Origin: Sphingomonas aerolata
GTDB taxonomy: Bacteria > Pseudomonadota > Alphaproteobacteria > Sphingomonadales > Sphingomonadaceae
Length of the DNA stretch: 64,000 nt
Direction of reading: 5' to 3'
Assembly: GCF_003046295.1 (NCBI RefSeq)
Contig: NZ_PZZN01000003.1
Span: forward strand, 496,001 to 560,000
The notes below the pieces were generated by a model. The model made no database searches. It had not been told where the DNA came from and was given only the letters and a program-made list of their open reading frames with translations. Positions 32,395 through 41,527 of the stretch are shown piece after piece. How positions within the stretch are numbered: the stretch's first letter is position 1; each line of letters starts with the position of its first letter. The translations under genes were made by a program, and so were the position numbers.

Positions 32395-33391
32395 CCTGCC
32401 TAAATATGTGAAGCGGGTTCGGTCGAAGGGCCGAGAGTACCTGTATTTCGACACCGGCAAAGTGGTCGATGGCAAGCGGCTGATGACGCGCCTGCCGCCG
32501 CTGCGGTCAATGGAGTTCGGGGGCAGCTACGCGGCGCTGATGGGCCACCGCAACCGGAAGACGAAGGCGATCCTCGTCACGGTCCCGGTTCTCGTCGACA
32601 TGTACCAGCGCGGGGCCGCCTACGGCGCGTTGGCACCGTCGTCGCGCAAGCTGTACGACATCTACCTTCGCCGCCTCGAACGCGCGCTGCCGACCGCCCC
32701 GGTCAACGGGATAACCCGCGGCGACATGCGGACGGTGCTGGACAAGATGGCCGCAACGCCGGGCGCCGCAAACGCATTTCTGAGGACGAGCGGCGCGCTG
32801 TTCGCCTGGGCTGTCGATCGCGAACACATAGCAAAGAACCCGTGCGATGGAATCATGATGATGGAGGGGGGCGAGCACGAGCCTTGGCCGCAGCATGTGC
32901 TGCGCGCGGTTCTCGCCGCTGAAGACCCCACGGTGCGCCTGCTCGCGCATCTGCTCTACTACACCGCGCAGCGCCTCGGCGACGTGCTTAGAATGACCTG
33001 GTCGGATGTTGCTACCGATCGCGTCGAGGTCCGCCAAGACAAGACGAAGAAGCGGCTAAGCATCCCGGTCCATAGCGCGCTGAGCGCGGAGCTTGCGAAG
33101 CACGAGCGGGTGGAGGGCGCGATATGCCGGACGCCGCGCGGCGCGCCGCTGCGGGACGACAACGCTCGCAAGATGCTTAAGGCTTTCTCGGCCGCTGCCG
33201 GCGCTCCCAGCGTACCGCACGGCCTGCGCAAAAACGCCGTGATCGCGCTGCTCGAGGCCGGATGCTCAACCGCCGAGACCGCATCGGTCAGCGGCCAATC
33301 GCTGCAGATGGTCGAGCATTACGCTCGACAGCGCAACCAGTCGACGCTTGCCGATGCCGCCCTTGCGCGGTGGGAGGTCGCTGGGAAATGA
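32384..33391 (+). CDS. Tyrosine-family phage integrase
   Basis: I use the TTG at 32384 (335 residues); a GTG 24 bases later is possible. The N-terminal ~50 residues (PKYVKRVRSKGREYLYF) form a module shared with the next gene. Core-binding helices follow. The catalytic domain has Arg197 (YTAQRLGD), Lys220 (QDKTKKR), His279 and Arg282 (HGLRK), and Tyr313 (VEHYARQ). The usual His of the G-H box is Gln here (SGQS). It inserts and excises the prophage; its right end faces the astB junction. Confidence 0.94.
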   Translation: MPHDLPKYVKRVRSKGREYLYFDTGKVVDGKRLMTRLPPLRSMEFGGSYAALMGHRNRKTKAILVTVPVLVDMYQRGAAYGALAPSSRKLYDIYLRRLERALPTAPVNGITRGDMRTVLDKMAATPGAANAFLRTSGALFAWAVDREHIAKNPCDGIMMMEGGEHEPWPQHVLRAVLAAEDPTVRLLAHLLYYTAQRLGDVLRMTWSDVATDRVEVRQDKTKKRLSIPVHSALSAELAKHERVEGAICRTPRGAPLRDDNARKMLKAFSAAAGAPSVPHGLRKNAVIALLEAGCSTAETASVSGQSLQMVEHYARQRNQSTLADAALARWEVAGK

Positions 33392-33843
33392 GACGAGCGC
33401 CAGCTTATGTCTCGCGAAAGACCGCAAAGGGCCGCGTCTATTATTACTTTTGCCCGCCCAACCGGAGCGCCTCAGGGCGGCCGATCTACATACCGCTACC
33501 AGACATCGATAGCCCCGAGTTCTCGCCAGAACTGGCCCGCCTGAACGCGCTTCACCCCAGAGTTCGAAAGACCCCGGAATGGTCGGTGGGCGCCTCGATG
33601 ATATATTTCATCGGTAGCGACATCGGCGCGATCAAAATCGGACGCGCCATCAGGCCGAAGGTGCGCCTGCGCCAACTCCAGTCAGGCTCGCCGATACCGC
33701 TCATGATCTTGGCGACCACGCCAGGCGGCGTCGACGAGGAGAAGGCCTATCATGACCGCTTCCGCAAGCAGCGCATCAGGGGCGAATGGTTCGAGCGATC
33801 GGCCGAGCTATTGGCCGAGATCCGTCGGCTGAACGAAACGTGA
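33388..33843 (+). CDS. GIY-YIG-like (T5orf172/MUG113) protein with integrase-type N-terminus
   Basis: The ATG overlaps the integrase stop (ATGA), giving 151 residues. The C-terminal part (about 68-145) has MIYFIGSDIGAIKIGRA, then RLRQLQSGSP and a YHDRFRKQRIRGEWFE segment, the T5orf172/MUG113 branch of GIY-YIG-like domains. The N-terminal 50 residues (PAYVSRKTAKGRVYYYF...PLP) align with the integrase N-terminus. Coupling to the integrase suggests work on the same DNA sites. Confidence 0.82.
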   Translation: MRRAPAYVSRKTAKGRVYYYFCPPNRSASGRPIYIPLPDIDSPEFSPELARLNALHPRVRKTPEWSVGASMIYFIGSDIGAIKIGRAIRPKVRLRQLQSGSPIPLMILATTPGGVDEEKAYHDRFRKQRIRGEWFERSAELLAEIRRLNET

Positions 33844-33894
33844 CCTTACAAACAGTGGAAAACTCTGCTCGCGACTCACGCAATTCCGCCATCT

Positions 33895-33917
33895 CGGGTT
33901 ATCTGTCAATTAACCCG
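33895..33917. other. Candidate attachment core (inverted repeat at the astB end)
   Basis: CGGGTTA (33895-33901) and TAACCCG (33911-33917) are perfect inverted arms around a 9-base centre, the usual form of a tyrosine recombinase core. It covers the last codons and the stop of astB, at the boundary between phage and host genes. No second copy can be seen in this window because the left end is outside. Confidence 0.45.
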
Positions 33918-35161
33918 ACAAGGTCGAGGGCCTCGAGCAAGGCACGATGCGCTGCCTCGATCCGAGCGACGAGCGCCGCGTCGCCAATCGCATTCGCGTC
34001 GATCGTCTCGGGCCAGTGCTCGGTGACGAGGCCGGCGATACCGTCGAGGCTGGCGTGATCGACGAGGAAGCGGGGATCAACCGTCCGGGGATCGGCGACG
34101 ACCCGCAGGCGCAGGCAGGCGGGGCCGCCGCCATTGGCCATCGATTCGCGGACGTCGACGATCTCGAGCGCGCGGATCGGTCCGTTGCCCGCGACATGCT
34201 CGCCCAGCCAGCGCCAGACCGGTGCGTTGCTGCGCGCTTCCTCGGGCAGGATCAGTGTCATGCCCGCGGCGCGCGAGACGAGCTGCGCGTTGAACAGATA
34301 GGAGCTGACTGCATCTTCGAGGCTGACGCGGGCGCTGGGCACCTCGACGATCTCGACCGAGGGCATCAGCCGTCGCAAATCTTCATAGAAGCGGTCGGCG
34401 TCGGCAAAGGCCTGCTCGTGCGTGAACAAAACGGTTTCGTTCGCAACGGCGACCACGTCGTTGTGGAACGCGCCTGCCGCGATCGCCGCATCCGACTGGC
34501 GGACGAACAGGGTCCGCGCGGGGTCGAGCCCGTGCCGGCGCGCGATCGCCTCGCTGGCCTCGCGGTGCTGACGCGCGGGGAACGGGCCGCCGGCTTCGCC
34601 ATAGACGAAGATCTCGACGCCCGGTGCGCCGTGGGCTTCGCACAATCGCATGTGGTTTGCCGCGCCCTCGTCGCCGAACGGCAGCGGGACGGGCGGGTGC
34701 ACCGCAAAGGCCGGGTCGGCGAAGGCGATACGCAGCTGCGCGAGCGTTGCTGGCCATTCGTGGCTGCGGTGCGGCATCGTGCCGAGGTTCGCGACGCTCA
34801 GGTGGCAGCGCCCGTCCGCGGTATCAGGGGCGGGCGATACGGTCGCGGCATTGGCCGCCCACATCGCCGAGGCCGACATCGCCTGCGCCTGCAGATGCCT
34901 TGGTGCGTCCGCATACCGGGTCTCGAGCGAATCGAGCCAGCGATGATCGGGGCGGGGGTGGGGGAGGAGGATCCCCTGCACCAACCCGAGGTCGAGGTTC
35001 GCGCGCATCTTCGCGATTCCCTGCAGCGCGGCGGCGCGGGGCCGTGCGACAGCGCCCGCATTACGGGTCGCGGCCAGATTGCCGGGGCTCAGCCCTGCGT
35101 AATTGTGACTGGGACCGATCAGGCCGTCGAAGTTGATCTCGACCAGGTTGGCGCTGCGCAT
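33899..35161 (-). CDS. astB: N-succinylarginine dihydrolase
   Basis: This 420-residue enzyme turns N2-succinylarginine into succinylornithine, CO2 and ammonia, the second step of arginine succinyltransferase catabolism. The start VEINFDGLIGPSHNYAGLSP is the AstB signature, with FVRQSDAAIAAGAFHNDVVA (active-site region) and a FTHEQAF segment. Its ATG overlaps the astA stop. The C-terminus, ending LDLVGLIDR, seems shorter than the form I recall (an L-G-x-Y-x-F-Q end), as though the prophage insertion changed the final codons. Confidence 0.93.
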   Translation of the reverse strand: MRSANLVEINFDGLIGPSHNYAGLSPGNLAATRNAGAVARPRAAALQGIAKMRANLDLGLVQGILLPHPRPDHRWLDSLETRYADAPRHLQAQAMSASAMWAANAATVSPAPDTADGRCHLSVANLGTMPHRSHEWPATLAQLRIAFADPAFAVHPPVPLPFGDEGAANHMRLCEAHGAPGVEIFVYGEAGGPFPARQHREASEAIARRHGLDPARTLFVRQSDAAIAAGAFHNDVVAVANETVLFTHEQAFADADRFYEDLRRLMPSVEIVEVPSARVSLEDAVSSYLFNAQLVSRAAGMTLILPEEARSNAPVWRWLGEHVAGNGPIRALEIVDVRESMANGGGPACLRLRVVADPRTVDPRFLVDHASLDGIAGLVTEHWPETIDANAIGDAALVARIEAAHRALLEALDLVGLIDR

Positions 35162-36204
35162 CAGAGGCGCGCCACGTGGAGGACGGATGCGCCTTCGCTG
35201 ACGTCCAGCGCCGCTGCGCAGCCTCGCGAGAGGGCGATGCCATCGGCCACCGGGCGGATATCGCCGAACGCGCACCGGAAGTCGGCCAGCGTGCCCGTCG
35301 CGACCAGCGCTTCGGTCGTGGTGTCGCTGGCGGGCGGAGTGTCGGCGATCGTCACGACCTGGGCCGTGCGCGCATCCGCAATCGATCGGACCTTGTCGGT
35401 GCGTGCGGTCATCGTCGGTCCGCCGTCGAAGATGTCGACATAATTTTCGAACGCGAACCCCTCATTCTCGAGCATCCGCATCGCCGCCCGGCCGGAGGGG
35501 TGCGGCAAGCCGATCGCCGCGCGTGCGCTCTCGGACAGCATCGCGGTGTAGATCGGGTGCTTGGGCATCAGATCGGCGATGAACTGATGCCCGTTGATCG
35601 CATTGAACTGATCGGCGTCCTGGAAATTCATCCCGAAGAACCGGCCCGCCAGACCATCCCAGAACGGCGAACCACCCGCCTCGTCGATGATCCCGCGAAG
35701 TTCGGCCAGGATCCGGTCGGCGAACCGGGCGCGATGCGCCTTGATGAAGAGATAGCGGCTGCGCGCCAGCAACAGGCCCAGCCCGCCGGCCCGCTCGCCC
35801 GGATGCAGGAACAGGCCGCCGACCTCGCTCGAACCCTCAAGATCGGTGGCAAGGCTCAGCATGTCGGCGCGGAAGGTTCGCGAAAGCTCGCGGCTGTGCT
35901 GCGTCAGCGTGCCGATCCGGTAGCTGTAGAAGGGCCAGCTCTGACCGACATGCGTGAACAGCTGGCACGTCCCCCGGACCTCCCCCGTCGCGCAATTCTC
36001 GAGGACCAGGACGAACAGTTCGTCGCTGACCACGCCGTCCTCGCCGGGCGCGGTCCGTGAAAAGGCGGCATGGCTGCGTTCGAGCTTGGCGCGCAGCGCG
36101 CGGCGATCGGGGGGCAGGTTGGTAAAGCCCCCGCCGGTCAGCTTGGCCATCTCGTACAAGGGCTGGAGGTCGCTATCGACCGCCGCGCGGATCCGGAAAC
36201 TCAC
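35161..36204 (-). CDS. astA: Arginine N-succinyltransferase
   Basis: This 347-residue enzyme transfers succinyl from succinyl-CoA to arginine, first step of the AST pathway. The start FRIRAAVDSDLQPLYEMAKL and the stretch GGGFTNLPPDR, then GLFLHPGERAGGLGLLLAR (CoA-binding region) and GRFFGMNFQDADQ are characteristic. A GTG at 36204 follows GAGGA. It is ten bases after the M20 gene and overlaps astB. Confidence 0.95.
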   Translation of the reverse strand: MSFRIRAAVDSDLQPLYEMAKLTGGGFTNLPPDRRALRAKLERSHAAFSRTAPGEDGVVSDELFVLVLENCATGEVRGTCQLFTHVGQSWPFYSYRIGTLTQHSRELSRTFRADMLSLATDLEGSSEVGGLFLHPGERAGGLGLLLARSRYLFIKAHRARFADRILAELRGIIDEAGGSPFWDGLAGRFFGMNFQDADQFNAINGHQFIADLMPKHPIYTAMLSESARAAIGLPHPSGRAAMRMLENEGFAFENYVDIFDGGPTMTARTDKVRSIADARTAQVVTIADTPPASDTTTEALVATGTLADFRCAFGDIRPVADGIALSRGCAAALDVSEGASVLHVARL

Positions 36205-36214
36205 AGATGCGTCC

Positions 36215-37420
36215 TCATAAGCCGTTCTCGCAGATTCGCAGGATGGTGACCGCGGACAGCGCCGCCCGCTCGGTCAGACTCTCGGGGATCATGAATTCGT
36301 CCGGCGAATGGATCGCGCCGCCGCGGACCCCCATGGTGTCGACGACCGGGACGCCGGCCGCCGCGATGTTGTTGCCGTCGCACACGCCCCCGGTCGCTTT
36401 CCAGGCGATGTCCAAGCCCAGGTCCGCGCCGATCGCCTTGACCAGCGCGAACAAGTCCGCGGCCCCCGTATCGATCGGCTTGGGCGGACGATTAAACCCG
36501 CCATGGACTGCAATCTGGACGTCATGCTTGGCCGCCACCGCCGCGACGACGGCGTCGATATGCGCGCGGGCCTGGGTGATGTCCTCGCGCGTCGCCGGGC
36601 GGAAGTTGATGCGCAGCACGGCGACGTCGGGAACGACGTTGTTGGGACCACCGCCATCGATCCTTGCGGGATTGACGGACAGCCCGGGCCTGCGGACCTT
36701 TGACAGCCGGACCGCGATATCGGCGGCCGCAACCAGCGCGTTGCGGCCCTCCTCGGGATTGCGGCCGGCGTGTGCGCTCCGGCCGCGGACGGTGATCGAG
36801 AAATTGCCCGTGCCACCGCGTGCGCCGGCCAGCGTGCCGTCGGCAAGCGCCGGCTCGTAGGTCAGCGCTGCAATCTTCCCTTGCGCCGCGCGAGCGAGCA
36901 GGGCGGCAGACGAGAAGGAGCCGGTCTCCTCGTCCGAGTTGATCACCACGTCATAGCCGATCCGTCGACCCAGCGGGCTGGCCTCGATCGTCTTGAGCGC
37001 GGCCAGCATCACCGCAAGCCCGCCCTTCATGTCGGCGACGCCGGGTCCGTTGATCGTGCCATCCGGCAGATTCCGCAATGTCTGGAACATGTGGTCGCGC
37101 GGATAGACCGTGTCCATGTGACCGGTGAACAGCATCCGCATCGCGGCATCCGGGCGAACGCGAAGATGGAGATGCCGGCCGTGGTCCAGCGGGTTTACGG
37201 TGCCATCGATCGCGACGCTATCGGCCGGTTCGGGCTCGACGAGTGTGATATCGCCGGGAAGACACGAAAACGCGTCGGCGAGCAGCCCCGCCATCGTCGC
37301 CAGCCCCTCAAGGTTGCGCGTGCCGCTGTTGACCGCGGCCCAGCGCTCCACCTGCTGCAGCATCGCGGCCGCATCAAGCCTGGCGACCGCGCCTGTTTCG
37401 TCGTGCGAAAGTCCTCTCAT
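36215..37420 (-). CDS. M20-family metallohydrolase in the ast cluster
   Basis: This 401-residue zinc peptidase-like enzyme has the M20 ligands TGHMD (His101, Asp103), GVADMKGG (Asp130), SDEETGS (Glu164/165) and HSPDEF near the end, plus the dimerisation domain around 200-310. It resembles carboxypeptidase G2-type hydrolases and heads the astA-astB operon. No AstE (M14-type) gene is seen, so it might desuccinylate succinylglutamate; this is inference from context. It could also act on other N-acyl amino acids. Confidence 0.85.
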   Translation of the reverse strand: MRGLSHDETGAVARLDAAAMLQQVERWAAVNSGTRNLEGLATMAGLLADAFSCLPGDITLVEPEPADSVAIDGTVNPLDHGRHLHLRVRPDAAMRMLFTGHMDTVYPRDHMFQTLRNLPDGTINGPGVADMKGGLAVMLAALKTIEASPLGRRIGYDVVINSDEETGSFSSAALLARAAQGKIAALTYEPALADGTLAGARGGTGNFSITVRGRSAHAGRNPEEGRNALVAAADIAVRLSKVRRPGLSVNPARIDGGGPNNVVPDVAVLRINFRPATREDITQARAHIDAVVAAVAAKHDVQIAVHGGFNRPPKPIDTGAADLFALVKAIGADLGLDIAWKATGGVCDGNNIAAAGVPVVDTMGVRGGAIHSPDEFMIPESLTERAALSAVTILRICENGL

Positions 37421-37458
37421 TCCCCGACTCTAGCCTCGCGCGGCGCGGGGGGGAACCG

Positions 37459-38373
37459 TCAGAAGCTGTAAACCAGCGCGGCGCGGCTGGTCGTGTCGGT
37501 CGTCATCGATCCCGCCGGCGGTTCGCTTTCATATTGAACGGCATAGGACAGCGAAGCCGATAGCGGACCGATCAGTTTCGCGGTCAGTGAGGTGGTCCCG
37601 CCAAGCGTGCTGTTGAACCGCTGGACATAGGCGGACGCAACCTGGGTAACCGACAGGCCGTTGGTGATCCGCCAGCTGAAATTCAGCGTCCCGCGCCCGG
37701 CGATCGCGCTCTGGTTCGTGTTGTCCGTGAAGTCGGTGTTCCGATATGCCGGCCCCAATTCGAGATCGAGCTTGGTCCTCGCCGATTTCAACACGCTGTA
37801 CCCGCCGCCGACCGAGACCGAATAGCGGTTGTTATAGCCGAGGAACCGATCCCCTTCATACTGCGCAGCGCCATAGATATAGGCGCGGTCGTCGATCTTG
37901 TAATTGGGCTCGTAGGACGCGAGGTAATGCTCTCGAACGGCGACATTCTGGTTTTCCTGGTAATCCGCCTGGGCGTGGAATTTCTGACGCCAGCGCAGGC
38001 CTTCGCGGGTCAGGTCGACGACCACAGTACCGCCGGCCGTGTCCGAATTGCCGGTCGTGAGATAGCCGCCGACTTCGGCGCGGCCGCTCCAGAGGTCGAG
38101 GAAGCTGGCCTGACGGATGACCTGCGTGCGTTGGGCGGCGCGATCGGCCTTCCATTTTTCCGCGATTGCCAGGACCGCGTCGCCGCTGAGCGGGTCGGCC
38201 GCGCGCGCATATTTGACGATCGTCGAGACATCGCTCTCGTTACCCGCATCGAGTGCGGCATCGAGCATCGCCCGGATATTCTCGGGAATCATCACGGTCT
38301 GGGCGATGGCGGCCGCGGGGGACAATGCCGTCACCAGGAGGCCGGCGAGAAGCGGGAGACGGAAACAGCGCAT
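37459..38373 (-). CDS. DUF481 outer-membrane protein
   Basis: The start at 38373 gives a 304-residue protein with a signal peptide (LLAGLLVTALSPAAAIA). A short helical part (about 28-80) precedes a 12-stranded-like barrel region beginning WSGRAEVGGYLTTGNSDTAG, the DUF481 (YdiY) signature. It ends with an aromatic residue (VYSF), as expected for outer-membrane barrels. Its function is unknown; relatives are acid- or salt-induced in enterics. Confidence 0.85.
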   Translation of the reverse strand: MRCFRLPLLAGLLVTALSPAAAIAQTVMIPENIRAMLDAALDAGNESDVSTIVKYARAADPLSGDAVLAIAEKWKADRAAQRTQVIRQASFLDLWSGRAEVGGYLTTGNSDTAGGTVVVDLTREGLRWRQKFHAQADYQENQNVAVREHYLASYEPNYKIDDRAYIYGAAQYEGDRFLGYNNRYSVSVGGGYSVLKSARTKLDLELGPAYRNTDFTDNTNQSAIAGRGTLNFSWRITNGLSVTQVASAYVQRFNSTLGGTTSLTAKLIGPLSASLSYAVQYESEPPAGSMTTDTTSRAALVYSF

Positions 38374-38456
38374 AATCGGGTCAAAATCGCGACAGGAGGA
38401 GGGGCTGGATCGGCACACAGGGTTCCGTAGCGTCACCATGCCGCGTTGGGAACGGT

Positions 38457-38951
38457 TCAGCGCGGTCCGCTTGCGCCGAGATGTGGCGCGAAGGCGGCAA
38501 GTACCTCCTCGTAGAGGCGCTTCTTGAACGGGACGATCACTGCCGGGAGTTCGGCGGGGTCGATCCAGCGCCAGGCATCGAATTCCGCATGCTCGGTGTC
38601 GATCGCGATATCCCCGTCATCGCCGTGGAAGCGGTAGAGGAACCAGCGCTGCCGCTGGCCCCGCCAACGACCCTTCCAGACCTTGCCGAGAAGTTCGGGG
38701 GGAAGATCGTAGACGAACTCGCCCGGGGCCTGCGCGATCAGCGTGACCTTGTCGGGTGAGACGCCGGTTTCTTCGCCCAGTTCGCGAAGGGCCGCGGTCT
38801 CCGGGTCCTCGCCGGGGTCGATCCCGCCCTGCGGCATCTGCCACGCGTCGAGCGTCGAGTCGCTGCGGCGGCCGACGAACACCCGGCCCGCTCCGTTGAT
38901 CAGCATGATGCCCGCGCAGGGACGATAGGGCAGGGTGGTCGGATCGGACAT
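38457..38951 (-). CDS. rppH: RNA pyrophosphohydrolase (Nudix)
   Basis: The 164-residue product has the opening [23 protein letters not shown] and the Nudix box [20 protein letters not shown]. It removes pyrophosphate from 5'-triphosphate RNA ends, starting decay. A strong SD (GGAGG) also lies before an in-frame ATG at 39020 (187 residues); family lengths favour 38951. It is divergent from the deacetylase gene. Confidence 0.9.
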   Translation of the reverse strand: MSDPTTLPYRPCAGIMLINGAGRVFVGRRSDSTLDAWQMPQGGIDPGEDPETAALRELGEETGVSPDKVTLIAQAPGEFVYDLPPELLGKVWKGRWRGQRQRWFLYRFHGDDGDIAIDTEHAEFDAWRWIDPAELPAVIVPFKKRLYEEVLAAFAPHLGASGPR

Positions 38952-39166
38952 CCCTACCCATTCGGGTGTTTCCTGACCGTCTGCAAGCCCGAAGACGGTC
39001 GAGCCGCGCCACGCGATCATGCATCCTCCGAAAGGACTCCGCGTTGAGCGAAGGACATGGTGGTGGCGTATGATAGGAGCAGGGGGATGAGGCGGACCTT
39101 GGTGAAGTGGCGGGGTTTGTCCGCGCCGTCGGCGATCGGCGCGGATCAATCGTCCGGTCGGTCGCG

Positions 39167-40096
39167 ATGATCCATGTCGTCCACCATCCCGATTATGTGA
39201 CCCCGGCGCCCGCCCGGTCGACCTATCGCTGGAACAAGAATGGGCTCATCCGCGATCTGCTGCGCGCGCATGGCAGCGCGGTTGCCTGGCACGAGCCGCG
39301 CGCGACGCCGCGCGAATGGCTCGAGGCGGTCCATGAGCCGGACTATGTCGCCGAGGTTCTCGAAGCCCGCGTGCCGCCCTTGAAGGAACGCAGGATCGGC
39401 TTTCCGGTCAGCGCCGCCGTTGCCCGCCGCGCCGCGATCGTTCCCGACGGCACCTGGGTCGCTGCGGTGCTTGCGCTGCGCCACGGCTTTGCCGCCAACA
39501 CCGCGGGCGGCAGTCACCATGCGCTTGCCGATACGGGTGCGGGCTATTGCGTGTTCAACGATCTCGCCGTTGCTGCGGTCCGCTTGATCGAGGAGGGCAG
39601 TGTCGAGCGGGTCTTGGTGGTCGATTGCGACGTCCATCAGGGCGATGGCACAGCCGCGCTGCTCGCGGGCCGTCCGGGAATCGCCACCTATTCTATCCAT
39701 GCGGACAAGAATTTTCCGGTTCGAAAAGCGCAGTCGACGCTCGACGTACCGCTGCCTGACGGCGTCGACGATGACCGGTATCTGGCGACGCTGGAAGAGA
39801 CGCTGGTCCCGCTGCTCGACTCCTTCGGCGCCGACCTGATCCTGTATCAGGCGGGAGTGGATCCCTTTGCAGGAGACCGGCTCGGCCGGCTGTCGCTGAC
39901 GCTCGACGGACTGGTACGACGCGAACGCCTGATCGCGCGGCTGGCGATCGAGCGCGGCATCCCGCTCGCGAGCACCGTCGGCGGCGGCTATGGCGACGAT
40001 GCGCTCGCCATTGCCGAGCGCCATGTCACTGCGATCATGACACTTGGTGCGGCATTCGAGGATGCCAAGGGAACCGCAACGGCCTCCAAAGTGTAG
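39167..40096 (+). CDS. Histone deacetylase / acetoin-utilisation family protein
   Basis: This 309-residue protein has the arginase/deacetylase fold signatures: [19 protein letters not shown] (paired His), [13 protein letters not shown] (metal Asp and His), a DKNFPVRK segment and [14 protein letters not shown]. It likely removes acetyl groups from lysine or small amines; the substrate is unknown. It starts at an ATG without a strong SD and is followed by photolyase nine bases later. Confidence 0.9.
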   Translation: MIHVVHHPDYVTPAPARSTYRWNKNGLIRDLLRAHGSAVAWHEPRATPREWLEAVHEPDYVAEVLEARVPPLKERRIGFPVSAAVARRAAIVPDGTWVAAVLALRHGFAANTAGGSHHALADTGAGYCVFNDLAVAAVRLIEEGSVERVLVVDCDVHQGDGTAALLAGRPGIATYSIHADKNFPVRKAQSTLDVPLPDGVDDDRYLATLEETLVPLLDSFGADLILYQAGVDPFAGDRLGRLSLTLDGLVRRERLIARLAIERGIPLASTVGGGYGDDALAIAERHVTAIMTLGAAFEDAKGTATASKV

Positions 40097-40105
40097 CAGC
40101 AGGCG

Positions 40106-41470
40106 ATGACAACACCCGTACTTCTCTGGCTTCGCCAGGACCTTCGCCTGCATGATCACCCGGCGCTCGTCGCCGCTACGCAGGAAGGGCCGGTGATCCC
40201 CGTCTATATCCTCGATGACGACGCGCCCGGCGACTGGGCGATCGGCGGTGCCCAGCGCTGGTGGCTCCATCACAGCCTCGAGGCGTTCGCAAAGTCGCTC
40301 GACAAGAAGGGCTCCCGCCTCGTTCTGCGGCGGGGCGATGCGGTCTCGACACTCCGGTCGCTGATGACGGAGACGGGCGCGGAGCGGGTGTTCGCGACGC
40401 GCCAGTACGAGCCGTGGTGGCGCAAGGCCGAGGATGCGCTCGGCGATGCAATCTGTCTCCACGATGGCAACCAGCTGGCCCGGGTCGAGAGCGTGACGAC
40501 CGGAGCAGGCGGGCAGTTCCGCGTCTATTCGTCGTTCTGGAAAGCACTGTCGCAGATGATGCCGCCGCCGGAACCGGTGGCGATGCCGCGCAAGATCGAC
40601 GCGCCGGAGACGTGGCCCGAATCGGACGCACTGGAGAGCTGGAAGTTGTTGCCGACCAAACCGGACTGGTCGGGTGGCTTTTCCGACTGGCGCCCCGGCG
40701 AGGATGCCGCGCGGAAGGCGGTGGCGCGGTTCGCGGACGTCGCCGACGATTACGACCACGACCGCAACATACCCTCGACCGAGGGGACGTCCCGGTTGTC
40801 CCCGCATCTTCATTTTGGCGAGATCAGTCCTCGCCAGGTCTGGCATGCCGTCTCGGGGCACGGCGACGGCGTCACGACGTTCCGCAAGGAAGTGGCGTGG
40901 CGTGATTTCACGCAGGGCGTGGTGCTGGCGCTCCCCGATTATGGCCGCCGCAACGGAAGGCCGGCGTTCGATGCGTTGCCATGGCGCACCGGCAAGGCGG
41001 CGGCGTCCGATCTGAAGGCCTGGCAGACCGGTCGGACAGGCTATCCGATCGTCGATGCAGGGATGCGGCAGCTCTGGGCGACGGGCTGGATGCACAATCG
41101 CGTTCGGATGATCACCGCGAGCTTCCTCGTCAAACATCTGCTGCTCGACTGGCGCGAGGGCGAACGCTGGTTCTGGGATTGCCTGGTCGACGCGGACTAC
41201 GGCAATAATTCAGTCAACTGGCAATGGGTCGCGGGCACGGGGGTCGATTCGAACATGTTCGGCCGGATCATGGCGCCGCTGTCGCAATCGGAAAAATTCG
41301 ATGCGGGCGACTATATCCGCCAATGGGTGCCGGAGCTCGCCGGGGTTGCGGGCGACGCGATCCACGACCCGGACGAGTCCGGGTGCCGGCCGCGCGACTA
41401 TCCCGCCAAGATCATCGGTCACCGCGAGGCACGCGAGCGCGCGCTCGAGGCGGGGCGCCACGCGCGCTGA
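40106..41470 (+). CDS. phrB: Deoxyribodipyrimidine photolyase, class I
   Basis: This 454-residue flavoprotein has the N-terminal antenna domain (VLLWLRQDLRLHDHPAL) and the C-terminal FAD domain with TRLS-like TSRLSPHLHFGEIS, TGYPIVDAGMRQLWATGWMH, NRVRMITASFLVKHLL and NQWVAGTG-type NWQWVAGTG. It splits UV-induced pyrimidine dimers using blue light. It follows the deacetylase gene closely, so the two may be co-transcribed. Confidence 0.95.
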   Translation: MTTPVLLWLRQDLRLHDHPALVAATQEGPVIPVYILDDDAPGDWAIGGAQRWWLHHSLEAFAKSLDKKGSRLVLRRGDAVSTLRSLMTETGAERVFATRQYEPWWRKAEDALGDAICLHDGNQLARVESVTTGAGGQFRVYSSFWKALSQMMPPPEPVAMPRKIDAPETWPESDALESWKLLPTKPDWSGGFSDWRPGEDAARKAVARFADVADDYDHDRNIPSTEGTSRLSPHLHFGEISPRQVWHAVSGHGDGVTTFRKEVAWRDFTQGVVLALPDYGRRNGRPAFDALPWRTGKAAASDLKAWQTGRTGYPIVDAGMRQLWATGWMHNRVRMITASFLVKHLLLDWREGERWFWDCLVDADYGNNSVNWQWVAGTGVDSNMFGRIMAPLSQSEKFDAGDYIRQWVPELAGVAGDAIHDPDESGCRPRDYPAKIIGHREARERALEAGRHAR

Positions 41471-41527
41471 CGCCTTTTGGCACGCGCCTCTTTCCTAGGT
41501 GACGGCGCTGTTGCATGGAGCGCCGCG

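Noticed and set aside
33844-33900. tRNA gene as integration target
   Set aside because: No cloverleaf or T-loop sequence (GGTTCGAATCC type) is present at the right border.
33895-33917. Terminator for astB
   Set aside because: The arms are only 7 bp and no T-run follows on either strand; a recombination core fits better.
38952-39020. Extended RppH start at ATG 39020 with GGAGG
   Set aside because: The added 23 residues are not typical of the family; the strong purine stretch keeps it as an alternative.
39146-41137. 663-codon minus-strand frame over deacetylase and photolyase genes
   Set aside because: Both plus-strand genes have all family motifs; the reverse frame is Arg/His-rich shadow.
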